From: Amoebophrya sp. A120
Taxonomy: Eukaryota > Sar > Dinophyceae > Syndiniales > Amoebophryaceae
DNA: 64,000 nt
Reading direction: 5' to 3'
Assembly: GCA_905178155.1 (NCBI GenBank)
Contig: CAJINV010000002.1
Span: forward strand, 3,474,757 to 3,538,756
Shown here: one piece after another, positions 10,455 through 21,000 of the stretch
How positions within the stretch are numbered: position 1 is the first letter of the stretch
Layout: every line of letters starts with the position of its first letter
Notes under the pieces: generated by a model
Databases searched by the model: none
The model's input: only the letters and a program-made list of their open reading frames with translations
What the model was told of the DNA's origin: nothing
Made by a program: the position numbers and the translations under genes

Positions 10455-13422
10455 ATGCCCTCCGTCCTGATTGTCTGTACTTCCGCGGCCGAGTTCGGGC
10501 CGGAAAAGTCCCCGACGGTATGAACTGCAAAAGTATCTTAATCGTAGGAGAAGAAATACAAATTAGCTCAGGAAGAGAAATGGAATTTCTCATGCTGATT
10601 TAGGTTGAAAAAGAAATCTGTCTTGCATGACTGCGATTAGTACGAGTGCGATACTTTTGCACAGTATAGACGGGCGTCTGGATTGAAGAACTCGCTTCTC
10701 CGTATTACGCTTTCTTCTATCAAATGCAAATATGTCTCGGTCTGGAAGAGTCCGAACTTGTGATGCTGCATTTGGATTCCAAAAAAATTTGTATTGCATG
10801 AGCAGCAAAGGGAATGCAATTTTTGCTACGCGGAGAGGACATTTGTCATGCGGAATAGGCATCAAGAAGCCCTGATAATATATGTGATGCTAGGGCATGC
10901 ATCACAGACATCATGGCTAATGCAAAACGTGCATGACAAACTCCCCAAATCTTCCAGACCCAGACATAGTTGCAATGCATATCTTAGACGCTGGGTTCAA
11001 TGTGACCGTCGCGAGTCTGGCGGGAGGCGAAATCCCCGTCGACGCCGCTTCCCGCAGTGAGGGGTTTTACACGGATGCGTATCAAAGTGAAAAAAGCCTC
11101 CACCCCATAGCGGAAACGGAAGATGCGCGAATTTGTGATGCTGTATTTGAGTACACAAATCGACTTGTATTGCTAGAAGGCCAAGAGACGAAGCTGCGGC
11201 CTAAATTGCAGGTAATCTGTCATGCTGTTTCCCGCTTCCAGTTGCCTCCTGTCATCCTGGAGCTGCAAGGCTGTCCCACGCTAGACAGCACTACAGTCCG
11301 CACCTTTTGCCTTCTAGCATCACAAAGCTGACTTGTGACCACAAATCTGCATCACAGATTTCCGTTTTGATATGGGGAGGGGGCATTTTTCATTGTAATA
11401 ATGCGGCGAAGAAATTTGATGCGGACGAAACGGCGACGGGTGTGCTCAAGACTAGCAAGAACTTGGCGGACGTGGTAATATTGTATGTTTGAAGTAGAGC
11501 TTGCGATGCAGTTCTGCATGAGAAGTAGAGATATGCGAATGATGCATGTAGCTTGTACCCATGACAAATAAAGCACAGCAGTTTCTCATGTATGTAACGC
11601 ATGCCAAAATAAAATTTCTATCAGGCCGGCGACGAATTTGATGCCGTGTACCTCCCCGGCGGGCATGGTTGCTGCACGGATTTTGTTAGGCATTGCAAAA
11701 GCTGTGTTGCACGAGAATGCCAACGAAGAAATTGCGATTTGTTTGAAGTAGATGTAGCCCTGTCACTATGAACACGACCCGAAGAATAAAGATCTGTCAT
11801 GCAGTATTCCAAGATAGAGTTTGCGCGTTTAAACTTGCGACGCTTTTGCTTTTGCTCACCATAGCTCTTGCGCACGACGGTTTGAAGGCTTGCGTCGAGA
11901 AAATGTACGCTTCGGGAAAGGTGGTTTCTGCTTGCTGCCACGGCCCGGTCGGACTCGCGCAGTGCTGCAAGCCAGACGGTACTTTTTTCGTTTCTCGCGG
12001 AGGCAGCTCTTCTTGCAAGGAATGATACTAAGCTTGTCTCCAATCTAAAACAAAAACTAGCATTAGTCCGTGCAGTTTTTCATTACATGTTTTTGCGCGA
12101 ATCCACCCCAACATATACCCCCCTTCAGGTACCCCCTTGGTGAAGGATTTGAAAGTGTGCGCCTTCATATCCTGAGGAAAAACGTACCCACACCAGAGTT
12201 GTAGTGCAGATTTGCCAAGACAGGAAGACTTGTAATGCGCATCCCCATAAGAGCCATTTCCAATCGTGTTTTGGAATTTGTGATGCTGTGAACAGGATGA
12301 GCCGATGAATCTGTGATGCGGCTGCTCTTGCTAACCTGCACTACACTGCAGAGTGCAACTTCTCATGCTTGACTCACAAAACTCCTAGGTTTGTCTTGCA
12401 AAATCCCCATCCTGACTCTGGTGTGGGTACGTTTTTACTCAGGATACTTCAAGGACACCGAGGAAGCCGCTGTTGGGCACACGGAGAAGGTTGCGTGGCT
12501 GCTGGAGGCCAAGATGAAAGAGCTCGTATCAAAAGCAAATATGTCTGGGTCGGGAAGGTTGCAACTTGTGATGCTGTTTTTCGATTCTAGAAAAATCTGT
12601 AGTATTGCATGACCAGCAAGAGGAGTCCAGTTCGTGCTGCGCAAAAAGGGCGTTTCTCATGCGGGATAGGCATCAGAGAGCTATCTAAAAATCTGTAATG
12701 CTAGGTCATGCATTCGCATTGCAGGCATCATGTGTAATGCAATATGTGCGTGACAATCTAAATCTTCCAGATCCAGACCCAGACATATTTGCATTTGATA
12801 GCTCGGGTGCAAGTACGAATCCGCTGACGATTGGAACTCCGTATCCTGTGCAAAAGTATCGTACTCGTATTGTAATCATGCATTACAAATCTTTTTCTTA
12901 AGGTTAAGGTAAATTCGCAAAAAAAAAATAGTAGCTGGAGATTTCAACTTGCATCGTTATAGAAGCTTGTGTCTGTTCTGTGTTGCCTTAAAAGTTTGCA
13001 TCTGCGCCATGCATCTATTGAAGATATGTTTTTTTGTTGCAGATAGACGACCTTGACTATGGGGCGTGGGCACGAATTCTGGGAGAGTGAAGATTTGCGT
13101 TGCAGATAGATGACCGTGGGGACGCTCTCGGAGATCCGGGATCCGGAGCCGGGTGGGCGAGCGACGCGGACAGGCCAACCAGGCCAACTTCTCATCCACC
13201 CGGCCGGGTGGATGGGAAGTTGGCCTGCAACTACTATTTTTTTTTTGTTACCCCGCTCTTACAAATTTTATTTCTCATGCTGAGAAAATTGCATTTATAC
13301 GAATACGATACTTTTGCAGTTCATACTCCGCGGCGGTGTGCGATGGGCAGTTAATCACGGGGCAAAACCCGCAGTCCTCCGAGGCGGTGGCCAAGTTGAT
13401 CGTCGAGGCATTGAAGAAGTAA
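10455..13422 (+). CDS. DJ-1/PfpI superfamily protein, Hsp31-like, 10 exons
   Basis: Exons 10455-10518, 10674-10717, 10987-11127, 11406-11474, 11625-11686, 11869-11978, 12129-12167, 12452-12526, 12806-12841 and 13331-13422 sum to 732 nt (243 residues; Hsp31 is about 237). The reassembled protein follows Hsp31: start MPSVLIVCTS, TGVWIEE with the active-site Glu at 27, FDAVYLPGGHG, SACCHGPVGLAQC with the nucleophile Cys150 followed by His151, and the C-terminal DGQLITGQNPQSS. Hsp31-type proteins act as glyoxalase III or stress chaperones; the Glu-Cys-His set is present, so activity is plausible. Seven introns are introners from five families and two are GT-AG. The unspliced locus has no open frame longer than about 130 codons, so a gene finder limited to GT-AG would miss it. 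Confidence 0.88.
10519..10668. mobile_element. Introner, family B (DJ-1 gene intron 1, 150 bp)
   Basis: Target repeat GACGG perfect. Ends TATGAACTGCAAAAGTATC and GATACTTTTGCACAGTATA. Joins EKSPTG to VWIEEL. Confidence 0.9.
10718..10981. mobile_element. Introner, family A (DJ-1 gene intron 2, 264 bp)
   Basis: Target repeat TCTTC/TCTTA, one mismatch. Starts TATCAAATGCAAATATGTCT and ends CAGACATAGTTGCAATGCATA. Same subfamily interior as 12527, 19822 and 21561. Confidence 0.9.
11128..11400. mobile_element. Introner, family E, left arm missing (DJ-1 gene intron 3, 273 bp)
   Basis: Target repeat ATGCG perfect. The right end carries TATGGGGAGGGGGCATTTTTC and terminates TAATA, but the left end starts CGAATTTGTG, aligning with an internal part of the family E element at 15451. 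The TIR on that side is absent, yet removal is needed to keep the frame. Confidence 0.75.
11475..11624 (+). other. GT-AG intron (DJ-1 gene intron 4, 150 bp)
   Basis: Starts GTAATA and ends TTCTATCAG, phase 0. Joins KNLADV to AGDEFDAVYLPGGHG. The interior has CTTGCGATGCAG and GCATGAGAAG, phrases typical of introners, without obvious TIRs. Confidence 0.8.
11687..11863. mobile_element. Introner, family K (single copy; DJ-1 gene intron 5, 177 bp)
   Basis: Starts TAGGCATTGCAAAAGC and ends GCTTTTGCTCACCATA, a short imperfect TIR. The flanking 5-mers TTTGT and GCTCT have diverged. Placing the boundaries by the TA...ATA rule gives CCTDFVAHDGLK in frame and matching Hsp31; the exact ends are uncertain. 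Confidence 0.65.
11979..12128 (+). other. GT-AG intron (DJ-1 gene intron 6, 150 bp)
   Basis: Starts GTACTT and ends CCCCCTTCAG with a pyrimidine tract. Joins CCKPDG to TPLVKDLKVCAF. Retention would end the protein at a stop at 12023. Confidence 0.8.
12168..12446. mobile_element. Introner, family C (DJ-1 gene intron 7, 279 bp)
   Basis: Target repeat CTTCA perfect. Arms AAAAACGTACCCACACCAGA and the complement. Nearly identical to the 279-bp element at 59403 in the same orientation and to that at 54406 in the opposite one. Confidence 0.92.
12527..12800. mobile_element. Introner, family A (DJ-1 gene intron 8, 274 bp)
   Basis: Target repeat GCTCG perfect. Starts TATCAAAAGCAAATATGTCT and ends CAGACATATTTGCATTTGATA-type arm. 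Joins MKELG to CKYESADDW. Confidence 0.92.
12842..13325. mobile_element. Introner, family B, with a nested insert (DJ-1 gene intron 9, 484 bp)
   Basis: Target repeat CTCCG perfect. The outer arms are family B (TATCCTGTGCAAAAGTATCG; GATACTTTTGCAGTTCATA). The usual interior of about 150 bp is split after GGTAAATTCGCA by about 335 bp, and resumes at TTACAAATTTTATTTCTC. It joins DDWNS to AAVCDGQLITG. Confidence 0.9.
12921..13258. mobile_element. Second-order element nested in a family B introner
   Basis: The insert has its own inverted ends: AAAAAAAAATAGTAG on the left, and on the right CTACTATTTTTTTTTT. Inside are two copies of TTGCAGATAGA(C/T)GACC and a near-perfect 48-bp palindrome at about 13178-13226 centred on CCCGGCCGGG. 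No ORF. The outer limits are approximate because the poly(A) ends blur the junction. Confidence 0.65.
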
Positions 13423-15098
13423 AAGCTTTATTGCAGACAAGACTTAGAATTCTATTTTTACTACGCGCACTGGTTGCAGCCGGCGCGGCCTCTTCGCATG
13501 GTCAAGATGTCCATCGGTGCGGGTGCTAGCACTGCACCACAAAGAAAAAGATCTTCATCTTCCCTAGCTAAAAATAGTGGTTTTAGTTTATTACGTCTAG
13601 ATGAATTTATCGAGTTTTTGGCGAACGAAAGTTTTCGTTTCTATCAGCTGAACAAGGACAAATTTTTGGCATCTTGCAGTGTCGGCTAGTAGAGAAGACC
13701 AACGAAGATGCTTCGAACATCATTATGTCTCTTCACAGTCTCACGACAGAATCACGAAATGAAGACTTGATAAATGTAAATTTTCCGCGACAGGGCACGT
13801 TGAATATTATGCCGCTACAGATGAATAGAATCCAGGTTGTACAACTAGCCATCTACAGGCGAAAGCAGGCGACAGGATCGCTGTTGAGAAGTACTAACTA
13901 TCGCGAAAAACTTTTTCAATGAGCGTCGAAAAATCTTACGAAAATATTTTTGCTAGCGCGAGGAAGGAATCAAATTCTCAACAACAACTTTTTCAACAGT
14001 CATGTATCGCAGAAATACAATAATTAACTTGCGACGCGATTATATCGTCAGTCTTGTTGAAAATGCGAGAAAGGTCGGTTTCGCCATCCCCATCCGTGTT
14101 TTGTTTCTCCTGCAGTAAGCACGCATGGGATCACGTTCCGTTGTTTGTGAAAAAAATAGGAAATTTGTCGTGCGGTCTGAGCTGCAATGGATGCAAGCAG
14201 TCCCTTCCAGAATAGCTTTTCGGTCCTGCCACACTTAATCTTATTTTTCCCTCGGTCCTCTTCTGGAATGGAAAATGTCATCGATCTGATAGTCGGTCAG
14301 TCTGGGTGCAGCTCCTGCTCATCTTCGGTCGAACCTCCTTGAGGTACGACTGCAAAATCTGTTGACAACTACAAATTTGATCGAAATTCAGACGCGAATT
14401 CATGGTCGGTCAATAGATCGAGCAAAATCGAAAAAAGTCGGAAGTGAAGGTTACCATGAAATAAAGTACGTTGTCGGTGCAAAGTACTATGGAAGATCAA
14501 CAACTGCATTTGCAGCCGCCGGGTCGGTTTAGAGCAAGTGCATGAGTTTGTTTTTCCGCTTCACTAGTGAAGATGTCGCTGGATACAAATACCGACAAAA
14601 CATGTTTCATTGAAATCTCGGACCATGCAGCCTGGGCAAAAAATACCGCGAGAAGTAGTAGGTATTTAAACGATTCTTGGAGACGCCTTACAAACTAGAA
14701 ACTTCTTATGAACACCTTATCCTATCATTGAGTAGTCCTTTTGGTAGAACGAAAAGTTAACTTTTAGTTTCGGGCGAAAAAAATTACACAACCACGTTGG
14801 GGGAACAAGATAAACGTAAACAAAACAAACAAGATTATAGACACAACCACAACAAACAAGATAAACCACCCACAACAAACAATCAAACAAACAAACAAGA
14901 TACACGACGTAAAACGATTTGTACAGAAACTGAACTAGGAAAAGCAAAAAATCAATTTTCGACACTTTCCAGATTTATTTCATTTTCATCATCAAAAGAT
15001 TTCTAGCATCCATTATTACTCTACTAGTACTACAAGTGCTTAGGCTATAGAATTACCCGTACCCCGACGTAATTGTACACAAAAAAAAACGAAGCAAA
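13423..15098. other. Intergenic, with an AC-rich low-complexity tract
   Basis: Between the DJ-1 and PH genes. Short ORFs (for example 13674-13922) have no family match. At about 14800-14905 there is an imperfect repeat of AACAAACAAGATA type, open on the + strand by composition only. No introner-like ends seen. Confidence 0.5.
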
Positions 15099-18000
15099 AT
15101 GAGGTCGGTTCGCGTATTCGCCACCATAATTACCGCTGCCCATGGCGCGGATATTGGGGCGCTTATTTCCGGGCCGACGCAAGCTCGCAAAACAATCGCC
15201 GCGGAAGAAGCGAAACAAAGGGCCGAGCAAGATGCGAGAGCTGCCCAACTAGGTCCGATCCCAGTTGCGCCAGCTACCCAAGGGCTGCTTCCGGCCCCGC
15301 CTGTGGTGCAAGAGGTCCAGGAGGCTGAACAAGTAGATCCGGGGGCGCCCCAAGATCATGCCGTCGTGGCCAACGGGCCCAGGCAGGTGACGGAAAACAA
15401 GAACCGGAAGTGGTCCCCGATTGCCGCCTTTACAAAGTGGGCGGGTTGGATATCAAAAGGAAAAATGCCCCCTCCCCATATCGAAACGAAGTTTCTGATG
15501 CTCGATTTCCGTACACGAATCGGATGTGTCTTGCAGTAGAGCACTACTGCAGACAAATGCCAAACCTGAGCTGAGGGGTTTTGACTAAGGCGCCTAACAT
15601 GGCAAATGTCTATGCTGTAAGCCGAGCAGCATCACAAACCGCCTGTGTAATGCGGCGCAGTCTCTGGGCTTGCCCTCTTGCAAGAGAGACAGGATTTGTG
15701 GACAAATTTTCAGAGGGGTGCGCTTTCAATATGGGGAGAAGTGATTTTTTCTCACAATATTGGACCTGGGACAAAGTGCCGGACGACAAAATGCAAGACC
15801 GGTTGGATAAGTTGCAGTTCTACGTGGACAACATGATGGCGCTCCGCTACGCCAGCGTGGAACCCGAAGCCGAGCGGCAGAAACTGATCCAGCGGCGGAA
15901 ATTGCTGCATGAAAACGAGAAAGTGTATTTTATGTTCGAGTCCGCGGCGGATCAAAATGTCATGCTGTGGACCAGCGAGCAGATTCTGCACGTGCAAATC
16001 CACGAAGGTTGGTCCTACTACATTCGCGGACTGAAGTTTATCGGCACAGAGCAGCCGAAGACCGAGTTCCGGGCCATCCGGTGGGCGAACATTCTCGCGT
16101 GGAGCTTCAAGCCTGTCGCGAAACACCTGTCGTGGTCGACCACTTTCACGTTGCAAACGGAACGGGACGAAATTGATCTCTTATGCACTGCAAAAATGTC
16201 TGGGTCTGGGAACTTGTGATGCTGAGTTGTGAATAGTATAATGCTCTGTAATGCTCAGCCGAGCATGAGAAATATTTGCGCGGCTCCGTGTTGCGTTTTC
16301 CGCATGGTAAACGCGTTTTTGCATGACACGCAAAAGGGCCTCGTCTTGGACACGCATCACAAACTCTTCAGTCATGCCAGACAAGCATGACAAGCCTTGC
16401 ATTTTTCCAGACCCAGACATATTTGCAATCCATATCTCTCCGTGTCGTACAACAGCATCGAGGGGGGGGCCGCGTACGACCTGTTTTACTTCCTCTCTTG
16501 GCGCATCACCTCGGTGGCCTCGCTAAACTTGAAGGCGCCGCGAAAGTATGCGGAAGAGTTCGCGCAGTTTCAAGAAAACAACCCCTGCGATGAGGGCAGC
16601 CCTGAGATGGAGAAGTTCAAGAAAGGTGGGGAAAACCAGGGGATTCTTTCCAAGACGCAGCTGCTTCCCTGGAAAACCCGGCGTGCGATCGTGAACCCGG
16701 TTTGCGTTCAAAACATTTTGTTGCGCGAGAAGGTTTTGATGACGGTATCAAATGCAAATATGTATGGGTCTGGAAACTTGTGATGCTGGGTGGCGTATCA
16801 TGAGGAGGCCACAAGTGCTGGCTCAGCATGACAAGTTTCGGAGCTTCTAGGTCGTGTTGCCTATTCTGCATGACAAACTGCGTTTCTGCATGACAGAAAA
16901 ACGAGGCTCTTGGGTAACGTGCATGACAGATTTAAGAGTCATGCCAGACAAGCATGACAAGCATGCATTCTTCCACGACCCAGACACATTTGCAATGCAT
17001 AGATGGACGAGAATGTGGATTTGGCATTGTCCGCGACCGGCGGGGCGATTGACAAAGACATTCACATGCGGGATTCGATCGTCTTTACCCAGTACTATCC
17101 TGAGTAAAAACGTACTCACACCATAGTTGTCATGCAACTCTGCATGCTTAAAATGTTTCTCATGCGGAGCCCCATGAGAAGCATTTTCTAATGCGGTTTT
17201 GAAATTTGTCATGCTCCATTAATCAGCATGAGATACTGGATCTGTAATGCTGCTAAACTAGCTCAAACAGCACTACACTACGCGTCGGAATTGGTCATGC
17301 CAAACAACCAAAGCTGTGTGATTTGTCTAGCAGATTTCCCATGTTGACTCTGGTGTGGGTACGTTTTTACTCAGGATAAGTACCGCATCATCGTCATTGA
17401 AGTGCCAAACGTCGTTGGCAACTTCCTTGGGACCTCGAAGGCGCTGTATTCTTCCTACACTTACCATTCCATCCGCGCGTGGACCCTGTATCTGCCGAAG
17501 AGTTATCAACTGTAAAAATGTCTGGGTCTGGAAGATTGCAACTTGTCATGCTAAATCCGAACCATGCAAAAATCTGCGTTGCATGAGTGCCAAAAGCTGT
17601 CCACTTTCGACCAAGTTGGGAGGGAGTTTCTCATGCAGGATAGGCATGAAAGTGAAAGAGACCTGACAGACTCTGTCATACTAGGTCCCGCATTCCAGAC
17701 CTCAAGGGCCATGGAAAACCTGCATGACAAGTTCACACTCTTCCAGACCCAGACATTTTTGCATTTCATAACAGTTTTTTCGACATGAAAGGTTCGGTGA
17801 TCAAGCTTTACACCAAAGTTATGCAATGCAAAACAAAGTATCGTACTAGTATGCATTGCATTACAAGTTAGCCCAGCATTACAAATTAAATTTGTAATGC
17901 TGATTTCCCTTGAGAAAAAGATTTGTAATGCATAAATGCAATTACTACGAGTGCGATACTTTTTCAGAGCATAAAAGTCCGCGAGGAGCAATATGTCGAT

Positions 18001-21000
18001 GGCGGGCTCGCGTGGGGGCCGATGGCGATGAATTTGAACGTGAATGGGCAGGTTGACGGCGCCGGTGCAACCTGGCTGTACAACCGGATTTGGGGAGAGG
18101 GCACTGATCCGACGGTGATCACGAATTTACTTGCCTGGCGGGTCCTGGGGTTGCGCGAGGCGCCGCCTTTGGACCCAGCATTGGAAAATCTCCGGGGCGC
18201 GAAGAGTGAAATCGACAACGTATCCTATGTAAAAACGTCCCCATCACATAGTTGTCACTCTCTCTGCGTGGTAAAAATGTAAATGTTTCTCATGCGGAGC
18301 CCCATGAGAAGCATTCTTTGCTAGTCGTGTTTTGGAATTTGTGACGCTCGAAGCAGCATGATATGCTAGATCTGTGATGCTACTTGAAATAGCTAAACAG
18401 GATTACATACACGAGGCCAAACTTGTCATGCGCAGCAACCAAAGCTAGTAGATTTGTCTAGCAGGTTTCCCATCTTGACTTATGAGAATGAGGTGGGGAC
18501 GTTTTTACAAACGATACACCGAAGACGGAAATCCGGTGAACTGGTTTGACTGGATTCTGCAGTCGCGCAACAACGTGGAGCTCCACATCGGAAAAGACAA
18601 CGTTCCAATTATCCTGAGCAAAAACGTCCCCACCCCAGAGTTGTCATGCAAATCTGCATGCCGAAAAAGTTTCTCATGCGAAGCCCCATAAGAAGCTTCT
18701 TCTATTCGTGTTTTGGGATTTGTGATTCTAGAAATAGCATGATATGCTAGATCTGTGCTGCTGCTGAACTAGCTAAACAGGATTACACTACGAGGACGAA
18801 CTTGGTATGCGAAACAACCAAAGTTGGCTGATTTGTCTAGCAGATTTCCCATCTTGACTCTGCTATGGGGACGCTTTTACTCAGGATACCAATCTACAAT
18901 GCGTTGACGGACAAGTACCTCGTGCTGGGCGACGGCTTCGAAACCGTCGAGCTGATCTTCGAGATGTCCATTGGCCTGTGCGTGTTCACGAACCGCCGTA
19001 TCGTTTTGATTCGCAACAAAGGAATCGGCTTTAAACTCGGAGCAGGCCTGGAGTTCCTCGGGGGTAAGCGCTACGTGACGCTGACGTACGACGCGATTCA
19101 GAGTTTCTATGACCGTGCACAAGAACTCCCCCTCGTTCTCATTTCTCATGCAAAATCCCAAACCCAAGTGTTTCCCTTGTATCTCTATTATGCATGACGA
19201 ACCCGGAAGCCCAAGCAGTACTACACTAGCCTCATGAATTTGTCGTGCACAGACTCCATGTGTGTTGGGGTTTGTATTGCTGTTCATGCAATACAAATGA
19301 GGGGAGCTGGGAGTTGTGCACTCTCATAGTTTCAAGGTGAAAGATATGACAACCGTGGAGCAGAAACTGCAGGGGATCGCGAAGTCCTTCGGGAGTACTT
19401 TTTTGCAGCTGAACACCGACATCCCGGATGTTTTTGTTCCGATGCCGGTTGTATCAAATGCAAAAATATCTACTGGGTCTGGAAACTTGTGATGCTGAAA
19501 TTGAATGATAGACGTACTGCAAAACGCAGCGATGCGTGACAAATTGTTTGGCTGCCATGTGTTGTTACGTATTCCGCATGGCATCAAACTGCGTTTTTGC
19601 ATGACAGGTACTAAGAGGGCCTTTTCGTGCCTATGCAACACAGACTCTCGAGTCATGCCAGGCAAGCATGACAAACTAGCACTCTACTTCCGGACCCAGA
19701 CATTTTTCCAATGCATAGGTTGCCGCGGCTACTGCGGACGGTGCGGCGCGCGCCGGGAGGGCTGGGGGTAGTGATGGCGCAGAAGCTGCGGTGATCGCGG
19801 CCGCCATCAATGTCGCATTCATATCAACTGCAAAAATGTCTGGGTCTGGAAGGTTGGAACTTGTGACGCTAACTTTGGACTCTAAAAAAATCTGTATTTT
19901 TGCATGACCAGCAAGAGGAGTCTAGTTTGTGCCACGCGGGGAAGGCGTTTGTCATGCGGAGTAGGCATCGAGAAGCCCGCTAAAAATCTGTGATGCTAGG
20001 ACGTGCATTAGAGACGTCCTGGGTCATGCAGAACATGCATGACAAGTCTCAGAATCTTCCAGACCCAGACATTTCTGCGTTTGATAACTCACGACCACCT
20101 ACAACTATGCTCAAAAACGGGCGCAGGTAGACGGCGGCGTGGAGTCGCATTGCGACACCTTCTATCAAATGCAAATATCGATCTGGGTCTGGCAGCTTGT
20201 GATGCAGGTCAGTGAATAATTAAAGTGAACAACTGTAATGCGCAGCCAAGCATGACAAGTTTATTTTTCGTGCTTCTGTGCTGCGCATTCTGCATGAGAA
20301 ACTGCGTTTCTTTTTGCATCATGACAGGCGAGAGAGGCTGTTCCAACGATGGCCCCACGCAATCCAGAGCGCAGAGTCAACATGCCAACCTACTACAATC
20401 TTCCAGCCGAATGACAAGTTGTCTTGCAATCTTCCAGATGACGCAGATCGATATTTGCAGTTGATACCTTGTGGATCTGTCAAGCCTTTATGCAGTGGGG
20501 TAAAAGCCCGGGTTTAAACAGTATCCGGATCCAGTTTGCCGGCCAGCAAGCGCTTACCAAATGTAAAAATGTCTGGGTCTGGAAGATTGCCAGGTTTGTC
20601 ATGCACATTTTGCATGACTCCTGATGTCTGTGATGCATGCGTTAGCATCACGGATTTTGTGAGGGCTTTGTGATGCCTATATTACCGCATGACAAATGCT
20701 CTTTCCGTGTAGCAAAACTTGGACTCTCTTTGTCCCTGCTGCTCATGCAATACAGATATTTTTAGAATCCAAAATCAGCATGACAAGTTGGATTCTTTCA
20801 GACCCAGACACTTTTACAGTTGATAGCGCTGTTTAAATTGCAAGCCTACCTCACTTTTCGCCTCACCCGGATCGGACACGCAGGCGGGAACGTGCTGCCT
20901 GTATGAAATGCAAAAGCATCGTACTCGTAGTAATTGCATTTTTGCATTAGAAATGTCTTTTTCAAAGTAAATCAGCATTACAAATTTAATTTGTAATGCT

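Noticed and set aside
13674-13922. 82-codon ORF after the DJ-1 gene
   Set aside because: No motif, no supporting exon, and no conserved start context.
15581-16219. ORFs running from exons into introner sequence and ending there
   Set aside because: The last residues come from family A arms, repeated in many genes (an MSGSGNL-like end). They are read-through of an intron, not true C-termini.
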